Positions 1-12,114 of a DNA stretch of 64,000 bases are shown in pieces. Location: assembly GCA_963662155.1 (NCBI GenBank), contig OY759273.1:58501-122500 (forward strand), given 5' to 3'. How positions within the stretch are numbered: position 1 is the stretch's first letter; each line of letters begins with the position of its first letter. The notes below the pieces were generated by a model. It saw only the letters and a list, made by a program, of their open reading frames with translations. It had not been told where the DNA came from and did not search any database. Origin of the DNA: Lamellibrachia columna (taxonomy: Eukaryota > Annelida > Polychaeta > Sabellida > Siboglinidae). The position numbers were made by a program, and so were the translations under genes.

Positions 1-640
1 TGCACATTTGTAGTGATTGTACAGGAAATTAATAGACTAGCCTGCATTCAATGAAGCAATTCCAAAAAAGATTCCGATCGGCTCTTGAAAATACATTCCG
101 AAATAGAGTTGACCCCCATATTTATGACAGCTGTTGTTTGCTGTTACAATTAACAATACGAAAGCACATAATAATTATGTCTGCTGCTGAATACTGGTTA
201 CTAGAGGAATTAATCTACATTGAATGTATTCCACTGGTTCAGGAGTGTACACATTGCCAAATGAAACCATATTTGTTGTATCAGAACATAGTGAATATCT
301 TTATTTTGTTAATGTTTGATTTATTATCAAAACATAATATTTAATGACTGTTTTGAAAAAAAAATGTCAACTTGGTGATTAGTGATCTCCTTGTGCTCTT
401 TTCAATGTCTGCATGATACTGAATACAACAAATTGGGCAAACAAGAGTGATGTAATGGTCTACATTGTATTCCATGGGTTCATTGATATACACATTGTTA
501 AATAAAATGTCTCATGTATCGGAATAAGGTGAATATCTGTCTTTATTTTGTTCAAAACGTATTTAATGATCATGTTAATTGACTGTTTCGACGATAAAAG
601 TGTAACACCGGTGAGTCAGGCTCTTCTAGTACACGATCTA
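1..640. other. Non-coding, AT-rich, nothing recognised
   Basis: No reading frame here resembles a known protein, and I see no RNA gene, tandem array or transposon end. The longest frame (51-344, plus) has low-complexity composition and no recognisable motif. Confidence 0.6.
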
Positions 641-724
641 CGCTACAGACCCACGTGTAGACACCGACATACATAGCATTGACGAAGGGGAACTACATTT
701 TCATAGTAACACCTGTAAACAATT

Positions 725-1317
725 TTAGTTGGTTATCAGAAAACAGTAACGATCTAATGTTGACACAACGTTGAAATCCAATAAATTTTCTACATTGTTG
801 CAACGTTGAAACCTGACGTCGATCCAACTACTTTTCAACATTGCAACAACGTTGAAACCCAACGTCGATGCTACGTTGGAACTCGACGTCGATCCAACTT
901 TCAAATCCCAACTAGTTTTCAACATTGGTACAACGTGGAAACCCGACGTCGATACATCGTTGAAGCCTGACGTAGATACAACTTTCAAATCCAACTAGTT
1001 TTCAACATTGTTGCGACGTCGATATCCGACGTCGATACATCGTTGAAACCTGACGTAGATACAACTTTCAAATCCAACTAGCTTTCAACATTGTTACGAC
1101 GTCGATACCCGACGTTGATACAACGTGGAAACCCGACGTCAATGCAACTTTCAAATCCAACTAGTTTTCAATATTGGTACAACGTGGAAACCCGACGTCG
1201 ATACATCGTTGAAACCCGACGTAGATACAACTTTCAAATCCAACTAGTTTCCGACATTGCTACAACGTGGTACCTGACGTTGAAACAACGTATTTTCAAC
1301 GTCATTTTGCCTGCTGG
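725..1317. repeat. ACGTTGAAA/GACGTCGAT interspersed tandem-like array
   Basis: The stretch is built from recurring pieces: CAACGTTGAAACC, GACGTCGATACATCGTTGA, CAACTTTCAAATCCAACTAG and TTTTCAACATTG. They recur roughly every 80-90 bp with order changes. Many pieces are near-palindromic (ACGTTGAAA against TTCAACGT), so the array can fold on either strand. It ends in TTTTGCCTGCTGGGCA exactly where CR1 sequence begins at about 1318. Non-coding; probably a foldback-type non-autonomous element or degenerate satellite. The family is not identified. Confidence 0.7.
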
Positions 1318-1455
1318 GCACAGGGATCAGTATTAGGCCCTATACTATGTTTTAATATATATATATATATATAAATGATTTGGAAGATGACATATCTAGC
1401 AAAGTACTGAAATTTGCAGATGATACAAAAGTATTCAGATAGGTTACTGATGTTA
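1318..1455 (+). mobile_element. CR1-type LINE fragment, left part of a split copy
   Basis: Translates to the reverse-transcriptase stretch QGSVLGP..., then [20 protein letters not shown], matching the other CR1 copies here. A short (TA)n run sits at the codons for IYIND. The sequence breaks off after GGTTACTGATGTTA. The continuation expected from other copies (CAGATAAACAAAGTTTACAG) is found at 10368, so this fragment and 10368-11235 are one LINE interrupted by two DNA transposons. Its 5' edge abuts the preceding repeat array. Confidence 0.8.
1343..1374. repeat. Short (TA)n inside CR1 RT motif
   Basis: A run of about a dozen TA units at the codons of the FLIYINDL motif. The same site is expanded far more in copies at 21504 and 32648. 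Confidence 0.8.
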
Positions 1456-1949
1456 GGGGAGGCTTGGGAGAGTTGGGCCACAGGGAGAGTTGGGCCACTC
1501 CCAATTTCATGGAAGTTGCAAGTTGTTGTGGACAGGTGCTGCCATCTATTTGAAGTACAAGACATTATCTTTTTATTGATATAAGGGGCTTGACACATTT
1601 AGGCTTGCTGTCCATGTTTTTAACAGAAATACATTTTATGCACAAAATAGTAAAAATTGGACTCTAAGTTAAGCAATTTTATATCTCTTCAATACTATTT
1701 AGTACACTGTTCTTGGGTGTTCTGCAAGATAGCTGTGACAGTCCTCTCCCATCAAGGCGTTTGCGAAATCCATGTGGTCAATGCCTGTGCTAAGATTTAG
1801 AATGAAATAAAAAATGGCGGGTATGGGGAGAGTTGGGACACTCAGGGATGGGAGGGTTGGGCCATGGCCCAACTCTCCCTGCATGGTGTCCCAACTCTCC
1901 CATCACTTACATTTAGTGAATAATCTTTTCTCTTCAGTTTCAGCACACG

Positions 1950-3326
1950 AAAACATTGTAGTTGGAAAAGGAGTGAAGCAAGTGGGGTCAATCACCTCTG
2001 CTGTACGGCATCAATGCGGCTGGTAGTGTCGTTCCACCTATGCTAATATTCCCACGGAAAAACGTCCGTGAGCATTTCACCAAAGGTGGCCCCCCCCAGG
2101 GTGTATTGGGGGTGCAAATTCAAGTGGTTGGGTCAACGAGGACCTATTCCTGGCCTACCTGAACCATTTCATTTGCCACACGCGATGCAGCAAGGAAAAT
2201 AAAGTTTTTCTTATCTTAGATAACCATGAGGCCCACATTTCTCTGGCTGCCATTGACTTGGCTAAAGAAAATGGTGTAGTGTTACTGACAATGCCACCAC
2301 ATACCAGTCATCGGCTTCAACCTCTCGATGTGTGTTGTTTCAAACCTTTCAAGACGACATATGCTCAAGCTATGGAAAATTGGATGCGATCAAATACTGG
2401 CAAAACAATTACGATATATGAAATACATGAATTTGTTGCCCATGCTCAGTTGCATGGCCTCACTGCAAAAAACATTTTGTCAGCATTTCAAAGTACCGGC
2501 ATTTTCCCTTACAACCGGGATTTGTTCGATGAAACGGACTTTTCGCCAGCCACAGTTACTGATCGAGATCTTCCAGAGGAGTTGGAGAGAAATGATCCAA
2601 TTCCTGCTGAACAACTACCAGCTCCCCAACCAGAACCCAGTTCTACTGCAACACCGGTTCCCCAGCCAGAAACAGATTCTACTGCAACACCAGCCCAACA
2701 GCCAGAACCAAGTTCTACTGTAACACCAGCCCAACAGCCAGAACCGAGTTCTACTGCAGCACCAGCCCGACAGCCAGAACCGAGTTCTACTGCAACACCA
2801 GCTCCGGCTCAGCCAGGGCCAAGAAACCATTATGTATCGCCTGCTGATATTGTTCCGCTTCCAAAAGCTGGTCCACGAAAGGTTACCAACAGAGGTCGCA
2901 AGAGAGGGGATACAAAGATTCTAACCGATACTCCAGTACATAATAGCATAACAGACGCACTCGCTGCTAGGCACACTAAAAAACGAAAGTCAAATCAACC
3001 AGTCAAACATAGAGCTAAAAAGTCCTTCATCAGAAAGTGATACCGAAGATGTGCCATTCATGGAAAGTGGTGAAAGTGATGCTGATGAGCCAGATTACCA
3101 AGTCATTGAAGGTGATTTTGCAGTTGTAAAATTTGTGTTGGCCAAATCACGCATTGTCCATTATATAGCGCGGGTTGACGTTATTGATGGAGACGAGTGT
3201 GAAGGTGTTTTTCTTCGACGAGAATTCAGTCGTCATCAGACAATATCTACATTCATGATTAATGATAAAGATGAAGCATCATTCCCTAAGAAGGACATCA
3301 TCAGGAAGCTACCTGAGCCTCAATAG
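1950..3326 (+). pseudogene. pogo/Tigger-type DDE transposase, degenerate
   Basis: Cut-and-paste transposase related to the DDE_1/pogo family. Readable blocks in order: a piece with NAAGSVVPPMLIFPRK and NVREHFTKGGPP (about 2015-2095, frame changes at a C8 run); FLILDNHEAH; LLTMPPHTSHRLQPLD, giving two catalytic aspartates 35 residues apart; ENWMRSNTGKTITIYEI; and NILSAFQSTGIFPYNRD, typical of the family C-terminal half. A five-unit PEPSSTATPAQQ linker follows. Near 3013 an A-run frameshift separates 2258-3040 from the C-terminal GDFAVVKFV...KDIIRKLPEPQ (3051-3326). The N-terminal DNA-binding region and first catalytic Asp are not found, so it is presumably inactive. Confidence 0.82.
2624..2803 (+). 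repeat. 36-bp coding minisatellite in the transposase linker
   Basis: Five imperfect 36-bp units encode a 12-residue Pro/Gln/Thr-rich unit (PQPEPSSTATPA). It stays in frame within the 2258-3040 reading frame. Probably a disordered linker between the catalytic core and the C-terminal domain. Confidence 0.85.
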
Positions 3327-4266
3327 CTTGGTGGCACAGCTCGTCGAGCAGGAAAATTTACATTTCCTTGTGACTTCACACGATGGGATTTCCACTCATC
3401 TCTTTATTAGGCATCATCGAACCTATCATGTATTGTGCATCACATAGCACAGGTTGACACTGTTGATTGGGACGAGTGTGAAAGTGTGCCTCAATATCAC
3501 AGTCATTTTAAAATGTGCTAAAACACAGCATAATTCCATTTTAGGATTTGATATAGGGGTCTATGACAAAATAATCAGTGACATCATTAAAAAAGTTAGA
3601 ACTGGAATATTTTGTTGATCAAGGTTGACTTTTTCTAGTGGAGTGCTACTGGACCATGTTCTTAATATCTATTAATGGTTATTTTAAGTTTGGAATTAAA
3701 TTGTTCACATTTTCCTTCACTGTCCCAAGTCTCCGATTTTGTGGCCCAGCTGTCCTCAGCTATGGCCCAACTCTCCCTGGGAGTGGTGAGAGTTGGGCCA
3801 TATCGGGATGACACCTTTCAACAATCACCTCCTCTTTCTACATGTGTGCCTGCATTTTGAATCAGCTGACACAGATTGTATATTATGGTCTGTACATATC
3901 ACAATCACAGGAAATGGTAATCTGCCATGAATAGAGAGAGCACAATGTGTCAAAATGTAAAAAGTGGCCCAACTCTCCCAAGCCTCCCCTACACACTGCC
4001 AAAAATAATTTTCTTATACAAGAAAATATTTCGTGAAACAAGAAGTTTCTTGAATTAAGAAAAAGTGTAAAAAAAATTTCTTCGCAAGTTCCAGATATGT
4101 GATTGAATAAGGACATTTTCTAGAATGAAGAAGATATTTCTTTCTTAAGAAAGATTTTAGATAAATATTCTTAATGCTATAATTTTTTTCTTGAATTAAG
4201 AAAAAATTGTCTTACTTAAGAAAAACATTTGAAATAAATATTCTAGATGAAGAAGTTTATCTTGAG

Positions 4267-5280
4267 TTAAAGCTGCTTCCTCAAATGGTTCAACCCATCG
4301 TGAATCCATTTCATTTATGTCCAGATGTGTAGTGCGTGACTAGTTTAAGTAACGTGAGCAGTTTAATAAAAAATGCAAATTTTTAAAAAAATCATCGAAA
4401 GAATTTACTTCAGTCGTTAGATCTGGTAAGGATCAAAACAGTGGATATCCAAAATTGTAAATGATGTGCGAGTCAGTGCCGATCATGGGCGTGACTTCAA
4501 TCCTCTCGTCGATCACACAACAAAGTTACAAAGTTTCACCAAGGGTGAAAATCATGATTTTTCAGCATTTCGATATTCACTTCACTTAATGTTTCAACAA
4601 TCAATCAAGTAATTTAATAGTTTGTCTGATTATTTCGCAAAAACTACATACAAAAGTTGCACAAATGAGCTAGAATGTTGCAGTGGATACTAGGTAGGTT
4701 TGGTTTTTCGTAAAATTTATTTGAAATGAGACTAGCAAAAAAATCGAATTGAGGATGCACCTTTAAAACTGCTTCCTCAACTGATTTAGCCTGTCACAAA
4801 TCCGGTTCATTTGTGTCCAAATATGTAGTGTGTGAATAGTTTATGTAACATCCATAGTCGATTTAATAAAAAAATCCATATTTTTGTTCAAATCATCAAA
4901 ACAATTGACTTTAGTCGCTAGATCTGGTAAGGATCAAACAAGTGGATATCCAAAATGGTAAACACTGTGTGGGTCAATGCTGATCATGGGCATAACCTCC
5001 ATCTTCTTGCCGATCACATGACACAGTTACACAATTTCACCAAGGAAGAAAATCGTGATATTTCAGCATTTTGATTTTCACTTCAGTTAATGCTTGAACA
5101 AGCATTAACTAATTTAGCAGTTTGTCTGATGATTTCACAAAAACTACATAAAAAAGTTTCACAAACGAGCTAGCATGTTGCAGTGGATACTAGGTAGGTT
5201 TGGTTTAAAAAAAAAATTATTTTAAATGAGACTAGCAAAACAATCGAATTGATTAAGCACCTTTAAAAAAACAATTCTTA
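4267..5280. repeat. Diverged ~500-bp tandem repeat pair within the CACTG element
   Basis: The block starting CTGCTTCCTCAAATGGTTCA (about 4271) recurs as CTGCTTCCTCAACTGATTTA (about 4768) with the same following order: GATCTGGTAAGGATCAAA, GTGGATATCCAAAAT, TTTCACCAAGG, GCAGTTTGTCTGAT, GTGGATACTAGGTAGG. Divergence is moderate, so this duplication predates the near-identical 935-bp one that overlaps it. Confidence 0.8.
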
Positions 5281-6499
5281 CTGAAGAAATAAATGTTAAA
5301 TAAATATTCTTTAAACAATTTTTTTTGCAATTTGTGCACATCAATATTTTCTTTCCACCCACAAATTTGTAATTTTATGCATATTGGTAAAGGAAACAAT
5401 CTTGGCAAAGTAATAAGATGAAATGTGGCACATAATGCTATGTCAACAGCAGAGGTGTATTAGTTTGACGTATACAGATTGGGTGAAAGTAATTCACCAT
5501 AGAGGGGCTGCACTATTGCTAGCATGTTGTTCTGTGTTAATTTGTTGACTCGAACTTCATTAACTTCATTCGCAAAAACTACATACAAAAGTTGCACAAA
5601 TGAGCTAGAATGTTGCAGTGGATACTAGGTAGGTTTGGTTTTTCGTAAAATTTATTTGAAATGAGACTAGCAAAAAAATCGAATTGAGGATGCACCTTTA
5701 AAACTGCTTCCTCAACTGATTTAGCCTGTCACAAATCCGGTTCATTTGTGTCCAAATATGTAGTGTGTGAATAGTTTATGTAACATCCATAGTCGATTTA
5801 ATAAAAAAATCCATATTTTTGTTCAAATCATCAAAACAATTGACTTTAGTCGCTAGATCTGGTAAGGATCAAACAAGTGGATATCCAAAATGGTAAACAC
5901 TGTGTGGGTCAATGCTGATCATGGGCATAACCTCCATCTTCTTGCCGATCACATGACACAGTTACACAATTTCACCAAGGAAGAAAATCGTGATATTTCA
6001 GCATTTTGATTTTCACTTCAGTTAATGCTTAAACAAGCATTAACTAATTTAGCAGTTTGTCTGATGATTTCACAAAAACTACATACAAAAGTTTCACAAA
6101 CGAGCTAGCATGTTGCAGTGGATACTAGGTAGGTTTGGTTTAAAAAAAAAAATTATTTGAAATGAGACTAGCAAAACAATCGAATTGATTAAGCACCTTT
6201 AAAAAAACAATTCTTACTGAAGAAATAAATGTTAAATAAATTTTCTTTAAACAATTTTTTTTGCAATTTGTGCACATCAATATTTTCTTTCCACCCACAA
6301 ATTTGTAATTTTATGCATATTGGTAAAGGAAACAATTTTGGCAAAGTAATAAGATGAAATGTGGCACATAATGCTATGTCAACAGCAGAGGTGTATTAGT
6401 TTGACGTATACAGATTGGGTGAAAGTAATTCACCATAGAGGGGCTGCACTATTGCTAGCATGTTGTTCTGTGTTAATTTGTTGACTCGAACTTCATTAA
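4636..6499. repeat. Near-identical 935-bp tandem duplication
   Basis: Positions 4636-5570 and 5571-6499 read almost identically, starting CGCAAAAACTACATACAAAAG and ending TTGACTCGAACTTCATTAA. Only scattered substitutions and an A-run length difference separate the units. Recent duplication inside the CACTG element; an assembly artefact should also be considered. Confidence 0.9.
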
Positions 6500-6509
6500 T
6501 TTTCATTTA

Positions 6510-9500
6510 CTGATGAATAATGTCTGACTTGTCAACTGTGTGACAAGAAGGCCCTACACAGCTTTAAAACTGCCAGTGAATATAATTCACCATAAAACAG
6601 GCTTGTTATCACATGCATGTCAATGCAAAGGCCATTTTCCAGGATCACATTCACATTCAAATACAAATGTTTATGCATTATATATGCATCATAATTATAT
6701 TAGCAAAGCTACATGTTCTAATATAAGCATCATTCAATGTAATACAACTATATACACCATGGTCTTACTTTTAAAGTGGATTTACAGGTCAGACAATGAT
6801 TCTAAAATGTGCTGAGAATTCTGCTAACTACAGGGCACTTTTTCAAAGTCTGACAAAGAGCATGTTTTGCAACTGTATTTACAATTCATACAATGTGAAT
6901 GTTAATTTTATTAATGATGAATTTATTAATGAATTTATGGGCATTTGAAATATAAAATGTTTGGGGGTTGCATTCAAATACATGCTCTCTGTTGAGTCTG
7001 GATGACATTTTTTAGCTATTGCACGAATAGAACAATTTTAATATAAAAGTTTGTGGTATGCAATCAAATGCACTGAAAATGTAACGACTGCATATGAATG
7101 TGCATGGCTACTGCATGCCATCCAAAATGTGCATTCAAATGCATTTGCATTTGTTAACAAGTCCGCTACCAAATAATATTTAAATGTAATATTACTGATT
7201 ATCATTTCACTCAAATATTTTTTATATATTATCAGATCACGTGCGATATGAGTGAAATTTCCAACATAAGTTTTCGCTATTGACTCTTGGAGTAAAAAAT
7301 ATGTTGATTCTATTGCATTAATTATTTCTGATGGACAGGTGCTTATAAACTACTAGAGCTAGGATACGATGTAAAATATCTCATCCAAGCATAATTTACA
7401 GTAATCAAGAACACATGAAATAAAAATTTATTAATCGGGTATTCAGCATAAGTGTAATCTTTGTTCAGCACACTTTGATTTTAAAAGTACTGTCAGTGTG
7501 TGTGCTCTGTAAATGTATGCCTGACATGAGATTTAGATTTAGGTCAGTCTCCTATGACATAACACTTGTGACACACATGCAGTGAGACCACACTCTCAGT
7601 GCCCCAGTGGTCTCATTAAGGGTCTGCTAATGAGGGTTATGTGAGGGTCACCAGTTAGTTTCCACATCTGGATAATCTAGTACCAGGGTGGTAGTAGAAG
7701 CTGTGCTGCTTATACAACTAGTAGGAAATACATGATAAAGAAGACTTCTGGATGATTTGACTTGTATCCTGTTCATTCCATGAGACAAAAGGTAAGAATG
7801 TTGTCCAGGCATATTCTTTTATAGCAATTTGACATGTGGCCCAGCCATGCAATAAACACAGTGAATATATTTTGTATGCAGCAGCCGGGCTGTTTGAAAA
7901 ATGGCAGTTTGCATTTGTTATTATATTCAGTACTTTCAACTTGTCAACTTGATCATGAGTAGAAATGAAAATACCCATTAACATGTCATAATTCTGACTG
8001 TTTTAACTTTCATGAAAGCTAATGTGTAATAAAATAAATCTATGGATGAAATCCTTGGCTTTCACATACTAGGAAGTTCACTAATTGTATCTACTGGCAA
8101 TGTATTGTTCCTTCTTTGATGTGTGCAGAATGACATGGACATCTAAATCGTGCCATTGCTACTATGTCTTTGAAATTGTACACAATTCAAATGCTTTTAA
8201 AATTTCAACTAATTGTTACTACGGCAATTTAGTTTTGCATTTGTTTGTACTTTACTGTGCCAGTAGTCCCCTCTTATAAGGTCACCCGTTCTGTAGAGGT
8301 AAAATGGCTGTAATGTGTGTGTTTGTACTTTACTGTGCCAGTAGTCCCCTCTTATAAGGTCACCCATTCTGTAGAGGTACAAGGGATGTAATGTGGGTGT
8401 TTGTGTGCGTTTGGTGTTTAAATCCGTGACCTTGCATTTTACAATATATTGCCGTGAAATGACAAAAGTGAGCAAGTGACTATGGTTTTTTAAATATCGT
8501 ACAAAACATATTTTGGTTTGCTCTCTTGTGCATATTACAGCACAGTAATTGTACACCATTCTTTGGACTATTTGAGTAAGTGTATTTATAAAAATTATTA
8601 GTACTTTTTTGTGACATGGTTATTTGTTGACTTTGTGTCACTTGCTCCATTTTGTCATTTTATAAAATAAGTTATTGACACAGAAAAATGTTGTCATAGA
8701 GCAGCAAGTGCAATCAAATCACCCTTGAATAACTCCCCTTAAGAAACAATGAGGCAGGTCTTATTACAGAATTATGTGACCAGTTGTCATAATCAATTAA
8801 CATTTTAAGAATTAAGTAATGCTTTGATTTTTTTATTTGGCAATGCTCTAAGTTCGAGCATGCGACCTTTTCCAGTTTTTGTGTCAATAAACTTGTTGTG
8901 CAGTAATTTGTAATAGTTTCATAACTTTATCACTCGCTAATTTGGGAGAAAAGATAATTAAACAGAACACTGATATTTCAGCTGCAGTATTTAAAGGATT
9001 GTGCACAGTGCAAATACGGTGATCATAAGACTTGTCCAACATTGTCATTCTGAAAGTTGAAATTCGTAAAATATCGAATTTAAGACTGAATTTTTCTGAA
9101 GATATAGTAACTACATTCCTATTGAACTAAGTAGTCATTACAAGTATCCCTGACAGTATACAGTAGCACTTTGTAGCTTGTCCTATAAAATAACAATTTG
9201 AAATACAGACTGCTAAAATCACTCTCAGAAATAAAAATAAAATAAAAAAAATTATGTTTGCACACTCTGTACATACATTATCCTTCTCATTATCATTCTT
9301 TAATTTTGTGATGCACATCTGTACGAATATATCTAGACATTTAGCAAATTTAAGCTCTGTAGTTAGAGGCACCTGAAAGTATAACAAGTGCGTTTACCCC
9401 TTAGCTTAGTTTTTCTGCAAAGCTGCTCAGATATAACCACTTGCTAATTGGTTCAAATGTTAGGACATTCTGAGACATCACCTTTTTAATTTCCTGAAAA

Positions 9501-9880
9501 TTGGTTGATTTAACAAGGAATGACCTTACTGGGTATGAGAGCTGCAGACTGATTGCATGGCTGTCGCAATAACATGTGATGCTATTGGTCACACACTTGC
9601 TCCCTTTTCTCATAATAAAACACTATTTCATTGTCACTTGATCCTTTATGCCGTGTCATCTGTAGAAAATCTGCCATCTAAAAGGTTTTATGATGTTAAA
9701 ATATGGCTTTTGGTCCCATCATTGTGATAGTTCCAACATTGTGATGGCAGAAATATCACTTGCTCCCTTTTGTCATTTCATGGTAGTATGTTCCTTGATA
9801 ATTGATCGAATTTTTGCATCGCATTTTGCGGTAAGAAAATTGTCTTATTTTCAGAAATGATTGCTGACATGCAGTGATCA
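6510..9880. other. Non-coding interior of the CACTG element
   Basis: AT-rich sequence with only short frames of no recognised family. One small tandem duplication at 8243-8398 is listed separately. No transposase remnant or RNA gene was seen. Confidence 0.55.
8243..8398. repeat. 78-bp tandem duplication
   Basis: Two units, each beginning GTTTGTACTTTACTGTGCCA and carrying TCCCCTCTTATAAGGTCACC, differ at a few positions. Non-coding. Confidence 0.85.
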
Positions 9881-10367
9881 GTAGGCTTTCTTTTTATAAG
9901 AAAAATATATAAATGAGGAAATGTTTCTTATTCCAAGAAAAAGTCTTTCAGAAGGTTTTTCTTATTTTCCAAAAAATATTCTTACTAACGTGAAACATCC
10001 AAAATGACTACAAGAAAAATATTCTTATTAAATTTAAGAAAACATTTCTTGATTTACAAATTTTCTTGTGTGGCTCCCTAGAAAATAATTTAAGAAAAAT
10101 GTTCTTGCTTTTTTTTCTTGATTTAAGAAAATGTTTTTCTTATTTTCTAAAAAAAATTTCTTAAATAAGAACAATTTTCTTGGACAAATAAGAAAAGAAT
10201 TCTATAGCCTTTTCTTGATTTTAGAAACTATTTTCTTAAGCCAAGAAAATTTTATCTTATGTAACATTTCTTAAATCGCGAAAATAATTTTCTTACGTGG
10301 CTCCCTAGAAAAAAATTCGTGTTTTAAGTTTTTTTTTATTAAAACAAGAAAATTATTTTTAGCAGTG

Positions 10368-11235
10368 CAGATAAACAAAGTTTACAGGATGATCTAAATA
10401 AATTAGTTAAATGGTAAAAAAATGGCCATTGTTATTCAATTTTGGGAAGTGTAAATGCATACACATAGGACATGGAAACATGGATGAAGAATATAAAATG
10501 GGGGATAATGTACTAGGTAGAACCACACAAGAAAAGGACTTAGGAGTAACATTTAGTGCTGACGTGAAAGTTTCAGAGCAATGTCGGATTGCTGCTTCGA
10601 CAGGAAATCAAATTCTAGGGCTAATTAGGAGAACTATCACGTATAAGGAAAAATAGCTAATTGTACCCCTGTACAAATCAATAATTAGACCACATTTGGA
10701 ATATTGTATTCGAGCATGGAAGCCGAATCGTAAAAAGGACACAGACAAGCTAGAAAGAACACAACGAAGAGCAACTAAAATGATTCCAGAATTGAGAGAC
10801 CTTAGTTACTAAAGTCGCTTATTACAATGTGGTTTGACAACACTAGAAACCAGGAGACTAAGAGGAGACGAAATAGAAATGTTTAAAATAGTGAATGGTT
10901 ATGAGAATGTTGACAGGAATACATGTATGTTCTTCAAACTTAAAGAAGGCAGTAGAACCAGAGGACACAAAGCAGCATTAGTTAAGGAGCAGTGTAGGTT
11001 GGACATGAGAAAGTACTCTTTCTCACAAAGGGTGATAAATGAATGGAACAAACTGCCAAATGATTGTGTTAATGCTAGTAGTGTGAATATGTTTAAAAAT
11101 AGAATTGACAGATATTTGATAAGGGCAGGCTACACATAGATGAGAAAATTGTTGGACTCTCAATAAGCCAATGGCTTCCTTGTCCACAATCTGGAACTTG
11201 TTGTTTGGGATGGCAATCTTGTTCAATCTTGTTAA
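10368..11235 (+). mobile_element. CR1-type LINE, right part of the split copy (RT C-terminus and 3' end)
   Basis: Continuation of the fragment at 1318-1455. It encodes the C-terminal part of ORF2: LLFNFGKCKCIHIGHGN, YKMGDNVLGRTTQEKDLGV, ETRRLRGDEIEMFKIVNGYE and WNKLPNDCVNASSVNMFKNR, ending RAGYT and a stop at 11139. In-frame stops follow TYKEK (10656) and LSY (10810), so it is inactive. The tail carries GGGATGGCAATCTTGTTCAA and then AATCTTGTT, the short 3' repeat shared by the CR1 copies here. The same junction with downstream sequence is seen at 22500, so this insertion predates the segmental duplication. Confidence 0.85.
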
Positions 11236-11881
11236 AAACTTAATATATTGGGAGAATAAAGCCCTTATTGTTAAGTTGAAATGTTCTGATATTAATTATT
11301 AGTGAAGAAAGGATGAAATAATCCTTGTAATGAATCTAGTTGTATAATTTGTTCGGTAAGTTCACTAGACTACAACAACTGTCATGTTAGATCAATGCCA
11401 ACATGTTATTTGATTCAGGTCCACTCAAAGTAGCAGTAGGATCTTCCAGCATAAAACAAACTGGTTACCTTCAGAATGTTGTTTGTCTTCTCAATCTTGA
11501 GGTACAGCTTCGTGTGGTCAACACTCAATATGTTGGCTTCTTTCAGAAGATTCACATTGTCTTCTTTTACTGAAAATTAACAAAATACTTATGTGTATGT
11601 TGCTGACACATATCTAATAAGATTTAAGCAAATTTCCATCCAAAGGGCAGATGGATAAGGAATCACTAAACATTTTTATCAATGTGTGGACAGTCTTGAC
11701 AGATATCTGTCAAATTTGCTTTACAAATATTATTGATACTGTTGGCACTTCCACAATCAGAAGATCATTTGTTTAAATCATTTATTGTCATCTATGATAT
11801 CCAAAGGGATCAGTGAGATATTAACAAGTATTTACTGGAGTGAAATGACTACTAATTTAAGTTTGCTATAAAATCACTCAC

Positions 11882-12114
11882 TGAAATCCTCTTCAAACAC
11901 CTTGAAGCTGGCCGTCCACTCGTTGATGCCAATGGTCAGTTCCAGGTTACAGGTGTTATATCCGACGTAGGCGGACAATGTGTGTTGGTAGATGAACAAC
12001 TTAAGGTCAACACAACAACTGATGCTGGTGCAAGTCTTGTCAATGCGACACAGGATGTTCTTGCCAACTCGACTCCCAATGTAAAAACATTCTGTCAATG
12101 TTAAGTACATGTTA
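11882..12114 (-). CDS. Cys-rich exon, copy A
   Basis: A 233-nt exon beginning after GGCAG and ending before GTGAGT. It encodes MYLTLTECFYIGSRVG, CRIDKTCTSISCCVD, LKLFIYQHTLSAYVG and YNTCNLELTIGINEW. Seven or so cysteines, including a CC pair, suggest a disulfide-rich extracellular domain. The leftover nucleotide joins in phase to the next exon (11469-11569). Open in both duplication copies. I do not recognise a named domain. Confidence 0.55.

Larger units (their letters stand above)
1456..3989 (+). mobile_element. pogo-like (Tc1/mariner superfamily) DNA transposon, complete ends
   Basis: A 2534-bp element with a perfect 26-bp terminal inverted repeat (1456-1481 against 3964-3989), starting GGGGAGGCTTGGGAG. 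TA dinucleotides flank it at 1454-1455 and 3990-3991, the target duplication expected for the Tc1/mariner/pogo group. Subterminal zones carry repeated direct and inverted copies of GAGAGTTGGGCCA (for example about 1489, 1829, 1854-1880, 3763-3800), plausible transposase-binding sites. It encodes a degenerate DDE transposase on the plus strand. The identical ends suggest fairly recent insertion, although the transposase is broken. Confidence 0.88.
3994..10367. mobile_element. CACTG-ended non-autonomous DNA transposon (CACTA/EnSpm-CMC-like)
   Basis: The left end reads CACTGCCAAAAATAATTTTC and the right end, reverse-complemented, CACTGCTAAAAATAATTTTC; the repeat extends about 22 bp. The element interrupts a CR1 copy: CR1 sequence ends ...TTACA before it and resumes CAGATAAAC after it, giving a 2-bp CA duplication (3992-3993, 10368-10369). 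Both subterminal zones (about 4000-4290 and 9890-10360) are packed with AAGAAAAT/TTTCTTAA blocks, as in CACTA-type elements. No frame inside resembles a transposase, so it looks non-autonomous despite 6.4 kb. The superfamily call rests on termini, target-site length and subterminal repeats only. Confidence 0.65.
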
